A model generated the notes under the pieces. The model ran no database searches. It was not told the DNA's origin and was given only the letters and a program-made list of their open reading frames with translations. A stretch of DNA of 64,000 bases, from NCBI GenBank assembly GCA_008973525.1, contig WACJ01000126.1, positions 1-64,000 on the forward strand, written 5' to 3'. Numbering within the stretch: the stretch's first letter is position 1; each line of letters starts with the position of its first letter. This stretch comes from Stenopsyche tienmushanensis. Its lineage: Eukaryota > Arthropoda > Insecta > Trichoptera > Stenopsychidae. Shown piece by piece: positions 1-13,100 of the stretch. A program made the position numbers and the translations under genes.

Positions 1-950
1 CCATGTCCCGCGAGGAACTGGGAAGTCCAATAATATAGAACCACCCAGCGACACGCCAAACGATATTTAACGTTATTGAAGTAATTGAACAAATGATCAA
101 ATGCCTACCATTAACGTCATTAATCCATCGTTTCTGACAATCTCCTTTTTTAACTCTTTATTGACGGGGGGCAGACGAGGGTTGGAGATCATCCAGAAGG
201 GATGTGTCTAAAGCAACATTTTCAATATAAATTGGCAAGTCATTCGCGAATATATAGGAAACCGCACTCAGCTTTAAACGACATTTACTAACAGTGCCTT
301 ACCTTCCATGCCCCATAAAGAACCTGACAATCTGATGACCCTGCAGAAAGCCCGGTTGGCGTTCATGATCGTAGATTTGACATGTTCCGTGAACCTACCC
401 TTCCCCCCCAGGGTTACGCCCAGATAGGACACCGAGGTTTTAAAATAAATTGGCACATTATGCTATTTAGCTCTCACCACTCCGACAGAGACGCGACGGC
501 GGAGTTTGCACGAACCTCAATGTCCGCTCTAGTGCCACCCCGGACGATCAGCGTAAGGTCATCCGCATAAGCCATCAGAGAGCAACCTGTAGGCAGATCA
601 ACACAAAAAATATATTTTCCAGAGAATCGGTCCTAAAACCGATCCTTGAGGAAACCCCTGGAAAGATGATGACACAGAACGGTGGAGCCAGTCTCAGCAA
701 CCACCATTCGACAAGATAAGTAATTCCCGATGAGGGCGACCAGGTTAGCCGGAATGCCTTTCAGTCCCAGCTTTAACAGGATCACTGCCCACCAGGCATT
801 GTCGAAAGCTCCAACAAAATCTAACATTATTAGACAGATATATTTATCAATCTCAGAGTCAACACAGTCAAGAAGCCCTCCCTGGTCGACCTCCCGCACT
901 AGTTTATACGCACAGACCTGCGATTTAAGATAACCCCGTTTTGCCATACA
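1..950 (-). mobile_element. non-LTR retrotransposon relic, reverse transcriptase part (R1/jockey-like)
   Basis: Read on the minus strand this is a decayed reverse transcriptase. From high to low coordinates: a palm segment with LIMLDFVGAFDNAWW at about 947-640, then the catalytic block MAYADDLTLIV at about 590-545, then a thumb-like segment SVSYLGVTLGGKGRFTEHV at about 456-274. The order and spacing are those of R1/jockey-type elements. Frames change between the blocks and stops occur, so it is dead. It lies upstream of the first visible FAM20 exon and is probably inside an intron of that gene. The 5' end of the element and its ORF1 are not seen. Confidence 0.75.
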
Positions 951-1012
951 CTAATATAGCCGCTATAACCTAGAAAATTTCGAGCGTTCTTATTGAAAGA
1001 CTCTGTATGTTA
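951..1012 (-). repeat. dispersed terminus repeat T, copy 1
   Basis: The reverse complement reads GAGTCTTTCAATAAGAACGC followed by a segment ending GGTTATAGCGGC. The same block recurs near 9704-9757, 26881-26935 and 40755-40795. It looks like the end of a DNA element; see the finding on this family. Confidence 0.5.
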
Positions 1013-1139
1013 TGTAAAGTGATTTAATCAACCGTTTTTTTTTTAATTTTAAGTCTGAATACTGTCTTGAAATAATGCACTCACATATGAGTATCAAACG
1101 TTTGCTAAAAATATTAATGTATGTATTTTTTTCTTTCAG

Positions 1140-4100
1140 AACAAAAGGAAGGAGGTACTCAGTTGAAGCTAGTAATCGTGTATCCAAATGGCATCATGTC
1201 GCTCATGAAACCGATGAGGTAATTGCATTGTCTTTTTAGTTCATTTTATGTCTGAAATTTATGCGTTCGTTTGATCCAGGTCTAAATCTGTCTGAAAATC
1301 CTCCTTTGGATGCTTGCATTTCTTATTTATTTAACTTCGTGTTTGTGCAAAATATGAGTGAACGTGGAATAGATTGATTTTAGAATCGACGCCGGGGTAA
1401 AAAAAAGTGTTTGTTCGGCGAGCTAAAAACAAATCGTGAAGAGGGTGAATTATTAAATGAAGAAAAGCGCGTTATGAAGGTGAAGGAGGGAAAACGGTCA
1501 AAGTTTTCCCGGCTCGGCTGTACAATGACAAATGTTATTTTTTCATCGGACGTTTTCCGAGATTTTCCCAGCAATACTTTATTGGTAATGCGGCTAACTT
1601 TTGGCGGCCACTTTTTGAACTAAATCGTCTCAGTTGGGGTTGTTAACATAACATAAAATACGATGCTCTCGAATATTCGCCCAAATAAGCGCATTAATAA
1701 TTCAATAAAGAAGATAAATTGGCACTCAAATATATGCAAGTCTTTGATGCTAAATGAGCTCAAGTCGCCATATGAAAGAATGTGATAATATCACGCGCCG
1801 ATGACGATCAACGGATGAAGGCAGCTGAAATTTTCGTCAGCTAACTGAAAGGGCTATAAAGATAATATAGGGGTCGTTTTGGGCCCCTCGGAGCGCGGCG
1901 CTTACCTTATGGCCCCCTACGCAATAGACGGAGCCCTGTTTTATTTACCTTTCGGCGAAAACAACGTCAAAATACCGGAGCCAGCAAATTTATTGTCAGG
2001 GCCGCCGGGATTGTTTTTGTTATTTCTTATCGGGTGTGTATCTTTTGCAGAGCACACATAAACCACACTTCGCCACCTAAATAATGAACCACATTTGTTG
2101 CGAAAAATCATAAAGCTAGGACATACACCCGCCTTACATATTGCTCTTCCCATGCATTCATTTTTATCTTGTTTATCATCCTCCAAATCGCGGATCGCTC
2201 GAAGATTTTGAGCCTTTGTAATGCTATTTGTAGAGTAAACAACAAATAAGATTTTATCTTCGAAAAAGAAACCGCCTGTTAACCCTTTGTAGTATGTGCA
2301 CCGCTTATCGTTCAAACAAATCCACTTTTCTCTGAGAACCGCGCGGCGTGAATGAAGCTTGTATATCGATAAATGAACCTTAACACTGTTGATAGCACAC
2401 AATATTCGTTCATTTTTTTCGCGCAAACATAAACAATACACGTGTGTGCCTTCAGTTTTAGTAACAAAGAAATGAATTACATTTGAACCGATCGATATAT
2501 ATATGAATTATTATGGATCGCTTTTCGCAATATTTGAGAAAATTTAGACGTGTAGGGGTTCCTTTACTGCACGACCTTGCCTTTATGTACGAGTACTTCC
2601 GGAAAGCGCCCCCGCCAATACGCTTCATTGGTGTCAGAATCGGTAGGTCGTGAATGCACCCTGCTTCCATGTGCTCGCCGAGATGGCCGCGCTGGGTGTC
2701 AAACAAAAAGACAGTACAGACAATATTTTTTTTATTAAACACGAACGATCTGCCCGCGGGAAGGACATCCTCCCGCTTCCAAGGCCGACGACTTCTCACG
2801 GCTCCCGCCTCCTGCGCGTCACTGCCGAACCAGCAACGGTGCATGCGCAAAAAGCAATCGGTATCATTCCTTCAGACGCAATGTGTCGCAAAAGATGGCG
2901 CTGTTTAATTGACACATTCCCCCTAAAGAGAGACGGAAGATTTGATGGGAATGATAATTCACTCATACTATTGTTAAAAAGCCAATAGCGATCGTTGTTT
3001 GCAGTCCTTGTTAGTTTCACAATCGACGATATATCGTATTTTAGCACTCTGAGGGTTAAGTCTATTCGGTAAAACATAATTTAAAGTTGGTATAATTGGG
3101 GCAGCCCCAAAATCGATCCGAATACACAGACAACATGCAGACGACGTGACAAATTAAACCGTTCCTTGTTTTTCGAGACCATTTCCGAGTTCTTCGCTGA
3201 AAGGATTACAAATTGAAAAAAGTCGCTTGCGAAATCTTTGTTTTCCAGAAGTGGCATTTGCCAAAAAACTAAATAAGTCTCATTCGCTTCTTTATTGCAT
3301 ACTGATAAAACTGCTGGGGATAAACAATTTTACGACACTCGAGTTACCTTTATTGCTTTGCATTATAACTATGCGGCGAACAAAGGAAGGGCGTTCGAAG
3401 CCAATTTATTTTTATCATCATCACTCCGTTTTACATTTCATCCCGGAATCCATTGTTATCGCTCGTATCTCTGTATCACGTGACGAGGAAAAATATGTTT
3501 GCTCTTTGCGCTAGTTAAAAAATAAACTCCCAAATTCCATCCGAGGAGCGGGCGTAAAACGTACCTGGATGAATATATTTTTTACGCGCTTTCAAATGAG
3601 AATTGAATATAAAATTTAGCTAAATTTGCGGGACTCGTGTCTAGCTAATTTGTATTATCTGCAAATAATAAGTAGATAACCCGAAACCGTTTAAAGGCGA
3701 TCCTTCTCAAGGTTGGTATTAATCCCATCACGTCCGAGTGGGGTGTGAGGGCTTCCAGTCTCCGCGCCCTATCAACCCCCTTCTTCGTGCACACCGGGAA
3801 TACAAACAACCCAACATTCCATCCAAACACTTATTTTATTTTGACTGCAATCAAAGCGAATTTCTGTTGTATTAAACATAATTTGCACATTAAAGCATAT
3901 TTTTTTGAAAATAAAATTGACTTTAAGAATAACGTTAATCGTTTCAATCTTGTACATCTCCGAGTACATTGATACTATGCATTTCTATAGAGTATTTTCT
4001 TATAACGTTTGTGGTTTTAATTAACTTTGATCCTTATATTTTTTAATTTTAATGGGTAAATACGTAGATGAAAGAAACCGTATTTATTTATTACCATATC

Positions 4101-7100
4101 GTTCATATGTGGTAGCCCTGCCCTTTCGTTCAGATATTGTTGATGATCTCTATAACAAACTTCTATTTGATGAATTTCCCGACAATGGCAATAGTGAAAT
4201 ATATTCTTCCTCGTCTTCATAGACTAGCATAACAAAAAGCTCCATGTTGCATAATAAACAAAGGCTTCTTTTGGGAACCATTTCTTGAATTGAAGCAGAT
4301 TAAATTAGCCGGTTCTTCAGCATTTCTGTACTGGACCGGCTGCAATATTTCTTTAACCACGTACAAATGTTCAGTTCCCTTGCCACTTATAACCGACCAA
4401 ATCATAACTTTTGCAAGATGTTTATAATACTGAAATGCACATCAATGAAAATAATATTTACCGAGATTAAACAACCATAACTTTGAGCTTCATTTCAGAA
4501 CGCTTACAATTTACAATCCATCCGATATACTATATATATATATACTATCTCTATTGATACATATCGAATATCGATATGAAATATAATAAATACGGGCTTT
4601 ATAATGTCATATTGCGTACTAAATACGTAGCATCGTAAGGGAAAGTTTAAGATGTTTTATTAAATATTTGATTATGTCATCGTCCATTTCTTCATTCATT
4701 TTACGTCTCTCGGGTACTATACTATGTCAACCTTCGTCTATTTTTTCATCTATTCACCTTGCCACATGATCTGCCCCCTTGGCAGCTCAAACGTTCTCAT
4801 AATTGTGTCTCAAACTTTCATTTTATTTATTCATGTCTTTATCCACTCGTTGCTTCTGCAATAACTCCAATATTTTATCAATGCTTCATAATCTTGTATC
4901 GTCATCGATACGATAGATATGATATTTCCTCTTGAGGCCTTAGATAATAGATTGAATTACTATGTCCTACCTTAAAAAAGTGCTTTTCATTATATATTTT
5001 AATGCTCATGTTTAACCGTCGCAAAGAATTCGCAAAGAAGAACGAGTAATTTTAAGGAACAAACAAAAAGTATTATAAAGTTAAGTATGATATATTGTAT
5101 ATACAGTATAATATAATCCATTTGTTAACAAAAAATTTAGCTAAAATATCAAGTTGCGCTTGTGTAATATATAATAAAATAGGCACGCTACTGGCCTACC
5201 GATGGCTTTATATTACGTTTATAAGACGGCGCGGCGCATACGCGTAACATGTTTATGATGTACAATAATACACGTAACGGAGATGGATACATTACAAATT
5301 ATTCTCCGTCTCTTTTCGACCGACTCCGCCTAAACAAGTGATGCGTCAAATGGATACGACTGGTGGTAGAGATATTTGATTATTTGAAAAGTGTCGTGCA
5401 TCTATTTGGGGGACATTTTAAAGAAGACCGGTGACCCGTGGAGATTAATGGAAATTGGTAATTTCATTCGACACCCTCCAGCATAAATATTGAATTGGAC
5501 GGAGATCGTAATGAAGTGCAAACTTGAAATAAGGGCCGACAGCCAATACTGAGAATAAATCAATTGCGGCGGGAGATGATCATAATAATATAGCGGAAAA
5601 GGTGGGAAAGAGATCCTGCGGGCACTTGGTATTCGCGACAGCGACTTCACGTCGGCCGTTACAAATGGGGCGCCCCCCGCGGCGGGACCCGAAAGGCAAT
5701 AAAAGACCCAATCCCATTTGCATATCGCCACAGGGAGACAGGTGACAGATTATAAAGCCTTCGCCTCCGTCCCGATTGTTCTTCGATTCCGAATCGAGCG
5801 ACGCGTTTTGTTATTGTCACGAAGTGGCGCCCCGATTTGTCGCTGACGAGTGACTAATAACCCCCAAATTTCATCTTAAGGCTGATCGAACAAGCCCTCT
5901 TGCCTTTCTTCTCAACAATCGGGGCTCAATTACACCTTCGGGTAAAGCTTTAAATCAAATCCTGCTAGATACTTGTCGATTATCCAAATGGGCGAAGAAT
6001 GTTGTATCCTTCTATTGTCTTTCGTCTATATTCACTTTAAACGCTTAAATAATTTAATTCCATATCGTACAACATGACCGACTTTAACCACTCTGCTATA
6101 GTAAAAAATACATATTCATACATAGGTGACTCACACATCCTTATAAGAAATCCATTACGTTACACTGGTGTCAGAAGTGGGAAGACCGATTCCCCGCAGC
6201 CAAGGCTATCCGACAACTCCTCGTGACTCCCATTTCCTGCCTGTCACCACCAGACTGACAACTGTGCATGCGCAAGAAGCGATAAATGTTCTTTCAGACG
6301 CAATGTGTCCGCAGCATCACAGAAGATGTCGCGCACAAAAATTAATTGCGCCATTGCGTGGGAATGACAATTCGCTCACGCCACAATAGGCATCGCTTGT
6401 GCAAGAGTGTTGCAATATTATCCACTATGGCATAGTGATTTATCTCTAATCTGCAGGTATTTCTAATTTCTCAAATACTTCATAGCTTTCGTTAATATAA
6501 ATATGCCGCACTTAGTGAACTATTTTGTACATCGAATGCTAATGAGCTGAGAAAGGTTACATGCAATAGAAGAGCATAGCAGGGCGCGTGCGGAAGCGGA
6601 TGTCGATCGTCAGGAAGGACAGGTGTCACGTGACTAACGGACGTCGGCCGGGAAATGCTAATGCCGACCATTTGATATATCAGACCGAGACTGACGTTGG
6701 CCTCTCTAATTATTTCTGCTCTTCCTCAACTGCAACTCACTCAAAAGACACGTAAAATCCTCCACACTTGCTGCTCAATTCGTTCTCTAGTTTTGGGCTC
6801 GAAAAAATGCGCTCTTACTGCAGTATGCAAAATATTATATGAAAGTTCAACGCAATTCGTACAATTTATTCACACTTCTATTTAGAATCGCATCGACGTT
6901 AAAAATAAACTCTCACAAAAATTATTTGTTCAATTTGAACAAATGTACAAATGCTATATTTTTCGAATCGATTTGACCAGATGTGTGGATTACGAAACAT
7001 ATTTGTGTGGACCACATCAAAAACAAATGCAAACTTGCATGATTCAAAATATCCCTAAAACTATGCTGTGTTAAGGAAGTTAGCCTTGGCTGCGGGAATA

Positions 7101-10100
7101 CGTCCTTCAGATCTCTCTCTCGCGGCTGATAAAAAAGTTTTCCAAGACTAGTCTTTTTATTCGACGCCCATCCACTTCCATCCTATCCGCCCGGCTTTAT
7201 AACGGTCCGAAAGCAGAACGGACCCGCGTGCAAGTGCGACCGCCTCGAAGAGCACATAGGAGCGAGGCACTGCTCAGGAACTCTGCCCCGAGAGCTTCCC
7301 CATACATCATCGTATGCTCGATTGGTGTCTGAAGTGGAATTAATAAATGGGAGAATAAAATTTGCACAGGTTAACAGCTGGTATGATAAAACACCTATTT
7401 TAATTATTGAAATTCTTCTATAAAACATTAAACTTATTTTATTTTTTAACGTTGCTGTATATTATAATTCATCTTTATTGGAGGATAGATTTCCAACTTT
7501 GTGAAAATCTGTGAGGATAGATTTTCACAAAGTTGGATTTCATTGACGTGCTATGTATTCATAGTTAAAGAAATGTGGAAAGTGAGCAGTATATTTACTA
7601 TCTGCTGTTGTTAGTCGAATCGACTAACTTTCGCCATATTCGTTTGAGCAAGTCGATCATTTTAAAACTTTAATATCTTTGTGTATCAATAAAAACGAAA
7701 ACGTTTAATGAGTGAAGTATTTTGCGCGATTTTTGTATCCATTTCCTCTTCGGCATAGGTTTCTTCGACGTGTGACCGAAGCTTCCTCGGAGAGTGCGCT
7801 TATCCAAAGATGCAGGAGGTTGATAGAGCACGAAATCCTCCCGGGAGTCCGTCTGGACTTAATCTCCTCCAGACGCCGTGAGCCCAATTGAAGAATCGGC
7901 CACTCTTCTAGCTAGAGCGCTGAAAAATGTTCAAAAACCCGTCTTCCAATTGGCGCCGCCGAAGTGCCACCGTTACCGAAACGCAATCAAAAACCCCATT
8001 CCGACGTAACAGTTCGCGAGAGGCCGATTGTTTGAATCAAATTAAATAAAAATATTTCCATATTGATGAGGGACGTCGTCTCCCGCTGCGCCGGGAGAGG
8101 AACCGGAAGGGCCCCACGGCGGCGGACAGGTTCGGGGTTTCCCCCGATTAGTATTCCTCGACGAGTTCGTCACCTGAGAGATTAAGCAATCTAGCGGAGT
8201 GATTAAGCCATTCGCAAACAATAAAAACTTTTACATCCGCCCCCGCCGACGGGGCCCGGGCCGTAAGCTCCGGCCGTGTACGATTTATGGGCAGCGTGTA
8301 AAGATAAATGCGAGCCAAAGTTCCGCTGCGAGCTGAGAGAAGAATGCTGAATGGACCGTTCGTGTAATGACCGTCGCCTTATCCCGATTAATCCCGAGAG
8401 GTATTTCGTTTAACGCCGTCCGATGCGTGAATTACAAAACTAAAACCGCTCTACGGCTTTCATATTTGCTCAGCTTCATGGACCGAAATTAAATCTCTCC
8501 AGATTCCTATCCTCGGGTGACCTTTGAGACCGACAATATGGGCTTTCGATGCCCGAAGAACCCTTCTCAATGCTCACCAAAAGAAATCTGTCTAAACTTT
8601 GACGATCAGTGCACCGTTGAACGTTCAAATTCAGGACGTTGTGAACAGGATCGCCGATGGAAGCTTTAGTGTCTACATTTATTTTGGTATCAAAATCAAT
8701 GAATAATTCACCTAAATATAGGGAAGAGATTGCATTTAATGTATCGTAGGTCTGCACCCTCGAACTAAGGATACACTAATGAAGCACATAAAATATTTCA
8801 TATATTTGTGAAAATATTTGAAAGAACATTTAATTATGAAATACAACTTCACTCAGATGTTCGCCGCAGCTTTTCTTGGTGACACGTATTCGGGAAGTCC
8901 AATTTTCGAAAACTGTCGCATAAATCTGACTAAATTTATTGAATTTAAGGACATTGTAGCGTGGGCGAAATGTCATTCCCACGCAATGGCGCTGTTAATC
9001 TGTGCAGATTAAAAGCGACATATTCCTTGTCTCTCTTTATACGCAGTGTATCAATTCTTCCGTGGCGCTGACATCACCTAAAGAAACGACATCGATCGCT
9101 TCTTGCGCTTGCACTGTTGTCGGTTGGGTGGTGACGCGCAGGAGGTGGGAGTTGCGAGGAGTCGTCGGATAGCCTTAGCTGCGGGAGGGCGTCCTTCCCG
9201 CGACCAGATCTTTCTATTATGGTTAATAATGAAATTAGTTAGACGAGAGTGTTTCTGTTTGGCATCCGGCCACTTCCGCCATTTTGCTTGACTTACATAA
9301 CGATCCGAGAGCAGAGCTGATCCGCATGTGAGCGAGACCATCTCGACGTACACTTAGGAGCAAGGACGCGGAAGACGAAGAAGAAGAAGAAGAAGAGCGC
9401 CCCCGCTCTGCTACGATACATTGGTGTCAGAATCGGCTGATCGTTAATATGCCGAGCTTTTTTAGATAGGAGGTAGCTGCCATAGGAAGCCTTGGGGATG
9501 AAATTTTGCCCACGTTACAGCATCAATTGTTTGCGGTTTATACGATATATTATAAGATATGATTTTTTTGGCGGAACGTTTCTCGAACAGAGCACTGATT
9601 TTGAAAATAAAATTTGATAATTTGCATGTATTATTCAAAACTATAGTAATTTGCCATATATTACTAAATATTTCACAATATCATAGATGTTACTTTAACA
9701 ACATGATGGCTATAACCTAAAAAAAGTCAAGCGTCCCTATTGAAAGACCCTGTTGACAAAACTATGAACAGGTTGAATCAGTTGAAAGCTGCACTGAAAA
9801 CAGTCAGTTTTCTATTTTCGAACGCTGTTTTAACCTCGCGACTAATATATTTATAGTAAAAGAGTTAACAAAACAGTCGCCGTGCACAATTTAACTCGGA
9901 AAAACATCAAAACAATAGAGGAAAAAGTTTTGCGCCCGCTGCGGAAAAACCCCAGCGGTCAACGAGCTTACAGTGTTTGCACAACTTCAACTGTTTCCGT
10001 CATCGTTGCACCACTTCCGGCTTCAACTATTTGACGCCTTCCGTTTTCCGCCCCCTTCGATAATCCGCCCTTATTAAATAGCCCGAGTCCGACCGGGGGT

Positions 10101-13100
10101 TGAATATTTAGTCGGTCGGGGGTAAGAGTATTGTGGCGAGTAACGAGTTATTATTGCGGTCACGTCCCGATAGACGGTGGCGCACCCCGTCCCGGGATAC
10201 TTAAAATATGTCCCAGGAACAATTTAAATAGAGGAAAAAACAATTGGACTAGACTGTAAATCAAGAAAACCCACCCAAATACGTCTCCGTGCCTCTCCAC
10301 TCAAAATGACGCAACCCCAATACAGCATTTTCCTCTCGAATATTAATGCGAACGATACATCTTACGCGATGTTAAATATTTTTTACTACAACCGCCATAC
10401 TATTGCATCATCGATCCGGAAACAAATATAATTCCAGACTGCTACGCCGCATTCACACTGTTAAACATATTTCCTTTAAATCTAGTTCAGAATCTTGAAA
10501 AAAATCGATTGTTTTGTTGTATTGTTTCAAAGATTAGACTTTTAAGAATATATTTTAAAAATAAATATTCAAAATTGTTATTATTTACGGAGATAAAGCT
10601 ATTTTAGTGACGCGGCAACTATGCCGCTCCTACCAGAATCAAATCATTAAACACGTTTTTTCAACACAGTTGACATGATATCTCAAGTTTTAATTAACTG
10701 ATTTAATTTAATTAATTGTTCCTAGCAGATTTATGTCAAAATTGTATTTTAACTATTTTAAAAGAAAATTAAAACTGAAAAAATAAGGTCAATAAATAAC
10801 TTTTTTATATTAGATGATTAGAAAGGTTATTAGTTAGGTTATTATATTTTGCCAACCAGATCACGCCCTTTTTTTACCCCTTACACTTTACTAGCCTATA
10901 CATTTTTTCCCCTTTATTATTTTTTTTGTATATTCTAAAAAATTCAATAAACATCTGATAAAAAAATTTGTACTAAAGTTTCGTTTTTTAATCAAAATTT
11001 CAAAAACACCCAAATATTGGCTAAATATTATATAACGTCCAAATATTGGCATCTTAGTCTATGCCTATAGACTAAGATGCCCAGAGCAGTCTACTTGAAC
11101 TTTGAACCTCCTTTGAGTTTTGAGATTATTAAAAGGTTCCGATTTACTAAAAGGATTACATTGTCGTCTGGGAACGAATATCTTGGAACTCGATAAACTT
11201 GTAGGCATTGTAACAGATGGACGCTATGATCCGAAATCAAAAAGGAACGGTGACCTTTCTTGTAAAGTACACAAAACCTATGGACATTGATATAAATACA
11301 AATATCAATGCATCGCACATCCAAGAAAAATAAATGATATGAATTTGGGTCTCAAAAATTGCAAAATTGAATTATATACATATTAGTAGTTTTTGAAATT
11401 TACGCGAGTCATGTTTGGTATATTGATATTCAATCATTTTAGTTTTTATTTAACGAGTACCCGGTATGCGTTGCAATGCCACTCACGCTTAGTAATTGTT
11501 TGAAAAGAAACATAGTTATACAAATACATGGTTTATTGGTTTAAGCCACGTTTATATTTCTGACACCAGTGAAGCGTGGGAGCGTCTCTCTGTTCCCTCG
11601 TGCTAGTCGAGATGGCTGAGCTCGCACGCGGATCCATTCTGCCTTCGGGCCATTATGTAGCCGGGCGGATGGGATGTAGGTGGGCATCAAACAGAAAGAC
11701 TTTATTTTTATTATACCCAAGATCCAGATCAATCCATCTTGAAGATTGACCCTCTCATTCTTCCCCTCCCCGTCCCCGTGACCCCGCTATATATATATAG
11801 ATAGATTCAATACCCGTGACAACTTCATCGGAATGATTGTCATTGTTGATCTTGTGATTTTCGTACTGCACAATTCGCTGATCGAAAATCCAAACGATCA
11901 ACGAGCGAGTGCTTAACTCCTTTTAGGAATTTATTGTTATTTTTAAATTAAGCGATAAAAACGCGAATGAAATTTTCTTCAAATTGTGAGTTTTTGGACA
12001 TTGTTTTGAAAGTTTAGTTAAATTGCAATCTCTTTGAGAGCGACCTGTGGAGTAAGATGGTAGGAAACAAACACTCGCGGACTTACTTTTAATCGAAAAA
12101 TATTATTCGCCCCTCCCCCGTCGAAAACCCATTTGTCGGCATGGAAACCCGAGGGGGTCGGCCGCAATAATAACATGATTTTTTTATCCCATTAACTTAA
12201 GCACAATTAATTTTTGTCGAAAACGCTTACCCATTCCGTTTTCGCGTCCATTGTGCGCCCGGACGGCACTTCACTAAAACCGGCCCCTTCCCTCGAGAGA
12301 TTCAATTCGAAAGCTCAAGTTTTCTCCGAGACCTGTAAATTAGAAACAATTGTACTATGAAATTCTTTTTACTTCGCCGCTCTGTCGCTTTCGATCATCT
12401 CTCGAGAGAGGGGCCGCTCTTTTAAACGTCCTCTCGTTAAGTCGCCGACGAATATTTTTAAGATTCGCTTTAATGCGAAATTAATCGAAAATCGTTTCTC
12501 GCTATTTGGGTCCAATCAGTCGCCCGCCTTGTCGATTTCTCTGGGAGGCTGCGCATGGACCAAATTTGCGGTTTGGTTCACATATTATTTGAAAGCCGTC
12601 CTTTTACCGTATTGTCTCTTCAACGAGCTCTCGCATTACGCTCATAATATTCTTTTGTCATGTAATAAATCTCAAGTCGGTCAAGTGGTCCCAAGACCCA
12701 GTATCTTTTGCGTTCTACCGACCAGTAAATTACAATTAGTTGTAACCTTATCTGATGAATACAAATTCTTGATTTTATCTCGAAATGAAACATGTACACT
12801 TAAACCTTTTTTGTGCAGTAGATGCGCTCTGCGGAAAATCGTGTAAAAATAAATCGCACAAAAAAAGCTATGACTTACATAGAAAAAGTGTAGATGCGTT
12901 CCATGTATTTTAAAAACCGCATAAAAAAAGCAAAATGTTTTGCACTTAAATGACATCATGTGATCATTTTTTACCTTTTGTGGAAAGGAAGGATGCGCGC
13001 ACAACACGGTGGTTGAGCTCCGCTCACGAGAAGGAGAAGGAGTTGCGCATACTTCTTGAAGTCAGTCTTTAATAAATTCCATAATTCTACTACCGGGGTT

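Noticed and set aside
1941..2441. Minus-strand 166-codon frame in the FAM20 intron
   Set aside because: No motif, no splice context and no family resemblance; likely chance.
7083..7376. Inverted LTR tip after the primer site at this locus
   Set aside because: AAATTTGCACAGGTTAACA matches the inverted tip only with gaps, so it is not counted among the clear TIR-like copies.
9378..9397. AAG-type microsatellite
   Set aside because: Ordinary simple repeat inside the LTR copy; not worth a separate claim.
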